64,000 nt of DNA from contig NC_133572.1 of assembly GCF_048773025.1 (NCBI RefSeq), positions 2,061,001-2,125,000 on the forward strand, given 5' to 3'. The notes beneath the pieces are model-generated. The model was given only the letters and a program-made list of their open reading frames with translations. It did no database searches and was not told the origin of the DNA. This document shows, one piece after another, positions 43,366 to 64,000 of this stretch (positions within the stretch are counted from its first letter, which is position 1; every line of letters starts with the position of its first letter). A program made the translations under genes and the position numbers. Origin of the DNA: Camelus bactrianus. Its lineage: Eukaryota; Chordata; Mammalia; Artiodactyla; Camelidae.

Positions 43366-43412
43366 TACATCCATCCGTCCATCCATCTCCCCTCATCCAT
43401 CCATCCATCCGA
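43366..43412. repeat. (ATCC)n microsatellite
   Basis: CATCCATCCGTCCATCCATC and CATCCATCCATCCATCC, slightly interrupted. Confidence 0.9.
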
Positions 43413-43499
43413 GTATCTGCTCTGAGCCAGCTCTGTATAAGATGCTAGAGGCAGGAACAAAGGATTATGGAATGCCCCCCCCCCCTTTAGATGCTCCTG

Positions 43500-43720
43500 G
43501 TCCAGGAAACAGTACCCTGCTGTGGAACAAGCATAGACTTTTGGAGCCAAGGGGCCCAGCTACAAATCCTAGCTCCCTCATTTACTAGTGTGTGGCCTTA
43601 GGACCCATTGTTTACCTTCTGTTCGCCCCAGTTTTCTCACCTGCAACATGGGCTGCTCTTTCCTACATTTCATGTTCTTGTGAGGACAAAACGGGGTGAC
43701 ACGTGAAGCTCCTCACCTGA
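43500..43720 (+). repeat. MIR relic
   Basis: TGGAACAAGCATAGACTTTTG, ACTAGTGTGTGGCCTTAGGA and CTCACCTGCAACATGGGCTG follow MIR in forward sense. Confidence 0.65.
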
Positions 43721-44500
43721 GTTAGAGGGGCTTGGGGACTGGGTTACACGCCAGGCCCCTGAAAGCACGCACAGGTTAGGAGGTGATTATGCTGAGGAAC
43801 GGTTTTCTCTGCAGTGAGATAACAGGTTCATTTAACCATATTTCATCTCGACTCTGGACCCTTCCCAGTATGGAAACAGCCCAGTCTTAGGTTGGCTTTC
43901 CAGGTAATTTAGGGACTCCTACCTTTTGCAAAGATGGAGGTCTCCAGCCTCCAGGAGTTTACCAGTTGTTCTAAACGCCTGGGCTGGGGGGCTAGGTGCT
44001 GGGGGGTTGGGTGGGCTTGAGTCAGGGAGAAATGTCAAGCAAGGCAGCTCTTCTCCTATAAGGTGAAGAGAAGGTGACAAGGCTGTCCAGGTCCTCACAC
44101 ATCATGGGTCCGAAGTACATTTTGAATGAATGACTGAGCTGGGAAATTCAGCCCCTGCCTAGCCTGGTACCCTTCCCTCTCCTCCCCTTCCCGGAGGGGC
44201 TGGGTCTCTCGTTCTGCAGCAGCTGCAGCCAGGGAATCGCAGGGCCTTTGGTGTCCCCTCTGCAGCGAGCTGCATGGCTGACACTCGGTGGGCCCGACAC
44301 GCAGGGACAGGGCAGACGAGGGGGCAGCCGAGCGCAGAGGAACCAGCTGTGTGGACCCCACTGGAGCTGACTCCCGCCCACCGGCTTCTGGTCTCCCTGG
44401 GGCGAAGGGTCTGAGCTGGGATTTCTCTGGCCTCCTCTCCAGGGGCAGCCCCGCAGGGGCTGCTGAGAGGGGCCTGAGAGGCGGGGAGCGGGGTGCTTGA

Positions 44501-44511
44501 TGGAAAACTAC
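44501..44511 (+). promoter_or_regulatory. SLC6A12: Second candidate TonE
   Basis: TGGAAAACTAC fits TGGAAANNYNY, 776 bp upstream of the better site at 45277. Alone it would be unremarkable; the pairing raises its weight. Confidence 0.35.
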
Positions 44512-45276
44512 AGACGGAGGCTGTCACTTCACACCCGGCCCTGCTGGGAAGTGCTGAGCTACAAAGGGGAAGCGCGGGCTGAGGGAAATTTCCCTTCCTC
44601 CCCGCAGCCTCCCCTCCCCCACACCACCTGGGGCTGAAGGAGCGTCTCTGTGGTCCCGAAGGGGGCGCCGGCTGTTCTGGATGGATGGCCATGGACGGTC
44701 CGGTGCCAGTGCGCGAGGACACGTCAGGAATAGCTATGAGGACCCTCTCTGGAGAAGCTCATCGGCACGGGCAGGGGACGCAGGCGCTTACCCAACAAGT
44801 CCCACTTCACCCCTGACGCCTGGCAGGCCGTCAGACAAGTCCCAGCCTGCACCTCAGTGCCGAGGTCACCGAGCATCGCTGCTGCTGCTGCGTGGGGCTG
44901 GACACCCCGGCACCCCAGCCCCTCTTCCAGAAGCCTCACAGTAAACCAAACATCGCCACCTCCCCTGAAGCACCAGCAGCCCCCTGAGCAGTTTCCCATG
45001 TTGTCTGTAGCCCTCACAGCAACTCCACGAAGTGGGTGGTGTTACCCAACCTTCACAGGTTGGGGAGCAGGGGCTCAGATGCCCGGCCGATGAGAGCCGT
45101 AGATGACAGAGGGGCGGGCCAGTCTCAGGTCTGTCTGCCTGCAAACCTGTGTCCTTTCTAGATTATGCTTCTTGAGGTTTGCTCTGGGCACTGTCTCTAG
45201 GAAAATCCCAAGGAAAAGGGTTGTGGCTGTGGAGGTCCAGAGCCTTGCCTTGAAACCACAGAGGGCAGGTACTGGG

Positions 45277-45289
45277 TGGAAAACTCCAG
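45277..45289 (+). promoter_or_regulatory. SLC6A12: Candidate TonE (NFAT5/TonEBP site)
   Basis: TGGAAAACTCCAG fits the consensus TGGAAANNYNY and differs at one base from the canine BGT1 tonicity element TGGAAAAGTCCAG as I recall it. It lies 4.4 kb before the SLC6A12 ATG, in the region where hypertonicity-responsive 5' exons of BGT1 are expected. A possible donor GGGGCAG|GTGAGA follows at 45449/45450. Confidence 0.5.
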
Positions 45290-46892
45290 CGCGTGATTCA
45301 CCCTCCTCCCCTGCCCTCGTCAGCCAGGCCAACTCCCCTCCCGAGATCTCAGATCTCTGTTTCCAGCCTGGGGGTTGCTGGTGCCCATCCTGTCCACCCA
45401 CATCTCCTCTTCCCTCCGGAGGACAAGGAGCCGGCACCAGAGGGGGCAGGTGAGAGGGGGCAAAGGTGGGGAGATGAGGGGTGGTGTGCGTCTCGGAGCC
45501 CAGCTCTGGAGGGGTTGTCTTGGGACAGGGCCCAGTGTGGGAGCTCGGCCGGCAGGAGTCGGAAAGGGGGCTGGGGACAGAGGACTGGACTTCCTGAAGT
45601 TAGATGTTATAATCCTGGTTCACAAACTTCTGGCTTCAGTCTCTCCTGTTGCTTGTGGTGTTTCTCTGCCCCTTCACTTTCAGTACCTCCGCTCACCCAC
45701 GTGGGCGCGCGCACACACACACAATCGCTTTCTGTCTGGGCATCCCAGGACCACACCTGGGTGGGATTCTGAGCTGAGAGGAACAGGAGAAGGAACGACG
45801 GGGCGGCGGGGGGGGTTGGTCTTGTAGTGGCTTCTCTGGGACTCTGCTGAGGCGTGAGGCGCGAGACTGAGCAGAGGTGGGCAGGAGGGCAGCCGGTCTG
45901 CTAGGTGGAGAGCTGTGCGGAGGAGCCGTGGGGGGACACCTGGGAGGGAGACCTGGGGAGACCTGTGTGTCTGTGCCGGAAACAGCCCAGAGGAAAGTCT
46001 GGTGTTTGAGAATCTTAGGGCAAGGTTGTCCCCCCCGCCACACCATCCACAGCATCTGAACCACTCGGGGAAGCTCGGGTAGCAGAAAAGTCCAGAGACG
46101 GGAGGGGGGTTGCTGGCCACAGGGAGTGGGTGAGAGAGGAGGGAGGGGGAGGCAGACGGAGCCCAGCAGGTGGGAAGGAAGTGCAGGCAGGAGAAGGGCC
46201 GATCAGCTCAGCGGTTGCAGGGAGGGGCTCCTGCCGCCCCCGCCAGGCCAGGCGTGTCTCCCCGAAGGAGGAAGTGCCGGGAACTCAGGGCTGGGGGGCG
46301 GGCGGCTGGGGCGAGCTTGTGCCCTGGGGGCAACGAGGGCCCAGGCGGCCACTGGCCCAGCCGGATGGCCCGCGGGGTGTCAGGTTTTGGTGCCGTGCAC
46401 ACAGGTATGTGTGTGCAAAGGGACGTGACGGCCGGCACCAGTGTGTGTACGGAAATGGCAGCTGGTATGTGGGTGTGGGCTGAAGCCGGGGCTGGGGCGT
46501 CCCAGCCACCCCCACCCCCACCGGATCCGGGGTCATTCCCATGTGGGGCCGGGGCGGGTAGACGCTGGCGGGGAGACCTTCAGACCTGTTAGCCTCTTGA
46601 AGACTTCCTTCACAGGCAGTGCTGAGCCCAGCGTGGGTGTAGGTGTCTCGGCTTCTGGGGGGCACTGCCCTGTGGTGAGGTCCGCCCCACGCCCCCGTAC
46701 CCTGCCCAGGCTTAGCAGAGCAGGTGAGCAGCCTGGGCCTAGGGGCTGGAGAGGTGACAGAGCCGGGCGAACCCTTGGGACGGGGGAGATGTCCGGAAGT
46801 CATCTGGACTGTGGATGGCACTGTTGTTTAAGTGTTCCTGGCACAGTGGGGCCAGGGAGGGTGGCAGGAGGGTAGGATGCTGTCTTTTTGGC

Positions 46893-47033
46893 TTTTATTC
46901 TTTATTATTTTTTAAATTTATTTTTGGGGGTGGTAACTAGGTTTTTTTTTGAACAGAGGGACTGGAGATCGAACCTGGGACCTCGTGCATGTGAAGCACA
47001 CACCCTACCGCTGGGCTACGCCCTCCCCGCTCC
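46893..47033 (-). mobile_element. Camelid-type tRNA-Ala SINE
   Basis: Reversed head GGGCTACGCCCTCCCC and reversed box B GATCGAACCTGGGACCTCG, with a T/A-rich tail first. Imperfect direct repeats TTTTTGGCTTTTA (46884) and TTTCGGCTTTA (47035) flank it. Confidence 0.85.
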
Positions 47034-47759
47034 TTTCGGCTTTAAAAGTAACTCAGGAAAGGAGAGCTCAGCACAGCTCGCTTTTACGTCTAACATCCTC
47101 CTGGAGATTTCTTCCCTGGGTCTCACTTGACTCCCACTTGCTGCAGTTTGTCTGTTTCCCGTTGACTTGCCGTGGCTCTGGGCCAGCTTTCCTTTTCATG
47201 TGCTCTTGCTCTGATTCTGCCATTCCGGTTTTTCGTTCTTACCCATAAATCGTGCTCCTCTCAATAACCTTTTTTAATAAAAATGTCACATCAGTGTCAG
47301 TTTTTCTGTGTTCTCTGCTCCCATATCCTGCGCCCACCCTGGGCTCTGGGGTTCGCGTCCCCGTCCTGTGCGCTCCCCGGTTTTCCTTCCGCTTACTTCT
47401 TTCCCAGGCAGGTCTCCCCGTCTCCGGCTGTTGGGGACAATAGCTACCTCTGGTCTGGGGACAGTGAGGCTTGTCTCCTGGCCACCCCATTGGTGACCCT
47501 ATGCTCAGGCCCCAAGCTGGGCTTCCCTCCAGCTTGGCAAGTCACGGCGGTCTCTCTCCTTGTCCTTTGTGTGTCTCATTTGTACCCCCCGCCCTCCCAT
47601 CTCCTCTGTTGAGTGGTGGTCATTCTCTCTTCCAGGGAGACTTGAAGCCCAGAGAGGAGGTGTGATTTGCCTAAGGTCACACAGCAACGTGGAAGCTCAG
47701 CTCCGCACTCCCTGTGCAGGTAAGTTTGTTCAAACGATTCAAAAATAGTTTACTGAGCA

Positions 47760-47940
47760 CCTGGGGGCGTCAGGTCCTGTTCCTTAATCTCTCTGAGCTT
47801 CACTTCCTCGTTTATCAAGTGGAGTTAATAGCGATTCCTACTTCAAGATTTCTGTGAAGACGAAACTTACTAATGCATGTGAGATGTGTATGTTTTTAGC
47901 ACAGTGCTGACTCAGACGCTAACTTTTACTGTTATTAGCC
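47760..47940 (+). repeat. MIR relic
   Basis: CTTAATCTCTCTGAGCTTCA, TTATCAAGTGGAGTTAATAG and GCACAGTGCTGACTCAG give the MIR order in forward sense. A second MIR piece (reversed) lies just before at about 47635-47715. Confidence 0.65.
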
Positions 47941-49360
47941 AGGTCTGGACTGGACCTTGGGCTTCCTGTCTGCTGCTGCTTCTTCGCCCGTGTTTTTGAG
48001 TCTATTCATTCATCCATCCATCCATCATTTATTCATTTGATAGTGACTCAGGGGCCGTTCCTTGGTGTCCCAGACCCACGTCTGCAGCAACATGCACGGT
48101 TGGTTCGGGTGTCGCCAGGGCTTCATCTGGGCCCGAACTGCCCTGTTCTTCTTGCCCAAGGCTTGCTGCTCAGAGCCCCTGGGGTCTGGCCGCTTTCTCT
48201 GGACCTGGAGCTCTTGTTTCCCTTCTTCTCCTGTGCTCCTCTCTTATATCAGAGCTGAGGCCTTCCATTTCCACTGGGTGCCTCTCTCTTCACCTGCCCT
48301 CCTGGGCTGAGCTGGCCTCTGAGTAGGTCCCAATACCAGAATTTCACCCCGACCTGCTTTCCCATTCCCGGGATAACCTGCACCCTCCAAGTCACCTTCA
48401 AAAATTTCCATAACCTCAAATGGCCCTGCCACGCCTTTCTAACTGACTCGGGCTTGGGCTGTTGCCTGGGTTAAAAGGACCAACAAGTAAACACAGGCTC
48501 TTCTTTTAATAAAAAGAATCCCTTGTGTTTCTCTCGAGCCTTGGAGGAGCAGAGCCTCGCAGCTCCTGGTCACTCTGATGCCCCAGAGCCCCTCGAGGTG
48601 GAGGCGAGGGTGTGGGTGGGTGCTGCCCTCTGCAGCCTGGCACCTCCTCCTGGCAGCTCCTGGAACCCAGGCGGAGGTGGAGGTGGCCTCAGGCAGAGTG
48701 TGGGGAGGGGAAGGCAGACAGGGGTTCCAGATAGAGCACTGCAGACATCAGTTTACCTCCTGGCAGTGGACAAAGGGACCACGAGAGGGACAGAGCGGAG
48801 TTGAGAGTGGCTGCGTCATTCTTCTGAAAGTCCAGGGAGCCCCTGGCTCCTTGAGAGGTCAGGGAGTCGGGAAGGGCAGTGACCTCCCGTGATAGGCAGT
48901 CACTTCTGGGTCTCCCTGGAGGGGACCACTCAGATCCAGAGGTGACCACTCAAGTGAGGATCCACTAGGACCTCCGCCTGCTCTCAGGTCAGAGGTGAGA
49001 CCGAGAGGAAAGGAACCAGACTTCCCTCGAAGGCCTGCCCTGGCCCTGGCCCTGGCCCCTGGCCCTATCCTGCGCTTCCCTCCCAATCAGGTGCCCAGAG
49101 CCTGCGGCCTCCCACGTTTACCCTGGGGGGACCGATCACCGGGCGCCGGGATGAGCACGCAGCCGGCCCGGCTCGGGGAAAACCATGCAGCCACCTGGCC
49201 TCACCTGCCCCTTGATCTCCTGACACCCTGGTAGCTTTTGATCCCTTCTGCCCTGGAGGCCAGAGGTTGGGCAGGTGCCACACACTGGACACTGAGGAGC
49301 TGGGGCAGATGGGCCAGTGGCGATGACGACTGGCTGTAAAGACCAAAAAGGATTTGGGAT
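47941..49360. other. Region upstream of the first SLC6A12 coding exon, mostly unique
   Basis: Holds a short TCCA repeat (48005-48030), a CCCTGG tandem run (49037-49067) and a further loose TonE consensus match on the minus strand at 48400-48410. No coding exon recognised. Confidence 0.5.
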
Positions 49361-49369
49361 AAAAGTCCC

Positions 49370-49520
49370 CAAGCCTGGGCTTTAATCCCAGTGGACTCCC
49401 AAGGGCTCAGGCAGCCCACTGCATCTGTCACAGCCTGGATTTTCCATCTGCAAAATGGGCAAGCTAAGGCTTCCTCCCTAGTTGTCCTCAGAGTCCTGAG
49501 AGCAAAGTGTAACTTTAGGT
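49370..49520 (+). repeat. MIR relic
   Basis: CCTGGGCTTTAATCCCAGTG and TTTTCCATCTGCAAAATGGG are forward MIR, 150 bp upstream of the first SLC6A12 coding exon. Confidence 0.65.
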
Positions 49521-49712
49521 GTAAATGTCATGGAGGAGTCTGGAAGAAAATCAACAGTCCAGCAGCAACACTGAACATGAAAGAGACGTTCAGACATTGG
49601 GAAAGATTAGGATGGAGAGGGCAGGGGTGGCGGGGCGGCCAGCTCGTTCCCTGTCCTCCCCACAGGCTGTGCCCCCCTTGGCGTCCTGCGGCCTCCCAGT
49701 CCAGCCACGGCT

Positions 49713-63658
<13,946 letters not shown>

Positions 63659-64000
63659 GTAAGTGCCTGCCAGTGCCCCCAGCCCCCTTCTGCCTCCGGC
63701 CAACTCGGGAGGGGGAGGGGAGGGGCAGGAGGCTGAGTTCTGGGGCTCCTTCCCGCCTGCCCACGTGCCTGGGCAGCTGGCCCGCCCCTCATGTGCACGG
63801 GTTCCCCCGCCCGTCTTTTCTGGGGCCTCCTCGGCTGGCTCCCTGCTTTGCCAGCATCACCAGCTGTCGAGTTCCTGCTCCACCCCTTTCTCATGGCACC
63901 TCCATCCACCTGCTTCGTTTCCCAGTGCTTGGTCTCCCTCTGTCTGTCTGCTTGGAGCTCCTCCATCTCCTTCCTGTCTCAGCCCTCGACGCGACTGACG
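63659..64000 (+). other. SLC6A12: SLC6A12 intron 13, cut by the window end
   Basis: Starts with a strong donor GTAAGT; the next exon (TM12) is not reached. Confidence 0.8.

Larger units (their letters stand above)
41481..44490. other. Intergenic or 5' non-coding region of SLC6A12
   Basis: Contains a (GTT)n run at 41628-41650, a TCCA-type simple repeat at 43366-43412, MIR-like relics (42830-42945 and 43500-43720, + strand) and poly-C at 43476-43487. No coding exon is seen. Non-coding first exons of SLC6A12 may lie here but cannot be placed by eye. Confidence 0.5.

Noticed and set aside
43366-43412. Regularly spaced short repeats as a CRISPR-like array
   Set aside because: They are simple tetranucleotide repeats without spacers, in a mammalian genome.
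48400-48410. Third TonE consensus match (minus strand)
   Set aside because: The consensus is loose enough to expect about one chance hit in 9 kb of both strands; this one is AT-rich and far from the canine sequence.

Overview
This is mammalian nuclear DNA carrying two neighbouring SLC6 neurotransmitter-transporter genes, head to tail on the + strand. The short tRNA-Ala-headed SINEs (box A, box B, a head ending in TACCTCC, then an A-rich tail containing CCTAATTA) resemble the vic-1-type SINEs of camelids. Together with artiodactyl-style L1 3' ends, MIR, MER5A-like and L1M fragments, they make a camelid (camel, alpaca or llama) the best guess. The order SLC6A13 then SLC6A12 matches mammalian synteny (KDM5A - SLC6A13 - SLC6A12 - IQSEC3, known from human chromosome 12p13.33). 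No KDM5A sequence is recognised in the first 9 kb.

Layout. 1-9254: upstream DNA without coding exons. It holds a tRNA-Ala-like head, one SINE, MER5A- and MIR-like fragments, a 76-bp GT microsatellite and a possible TATA-type promoter with a non-coding first exon (about 6721-6797). 9255 to about 40655: SLC6A13 (GABA transporter GAT-2), 14 coding exons, joined CDS 1809 nt, 602 aa, intact, with an ATTAAA poly(A) signal at 40628. Intron 2 (11.0 kb) carries a block of minus-strand LINE sequence; intron 7 (5.9 kb) carries MIR and MER5A-like relics. About 40660-49665: intergenic DNA or 5' non-coding part of SLC6A12, with a CpG-rich island at about 40980-41480 and two candidate tonicity-response (TonE/NFAT5) sites at 44501 and 45277, the second one base away from the canine BGT1 TonE as I recall it. 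49666 to the window end: SLC6A12 (betaine/GABA transporter BGT-1), 12 coding exons covering residues 1-509. The last two coding exons lie beyond base 64000.

How the genes relate. Both encode 12-helix Na+/Cl- coupled transporters. GAT-2 moves GABA and taurine (liver, kidney, meninges); BGT-1 moves betaine and GABA and loads betaine as an osmolyte in kidney medulla. Exon phases are the same throughout, and exon lengths are the same except in the N-terminal and EL2 exons, as expected of a tandem duplicate pair. 

Main observation. Exon 8 of the two genes (helix TM6) plus flanking intron is identical over about 153 bp except for one base. Neighbouring exons and introns have diverged far more, so this looks like recent interlocus gene conversion. 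The one base that differs sets Leu294 (GAT-2) against Gln298 (BGT-1), equivalent to GAT1 Leu300 and human BGT1 Gln299, a position tied to substrate selectivity. I saw no CRISPR, prokaryotic or viral gene system and no recognisable LTR element.
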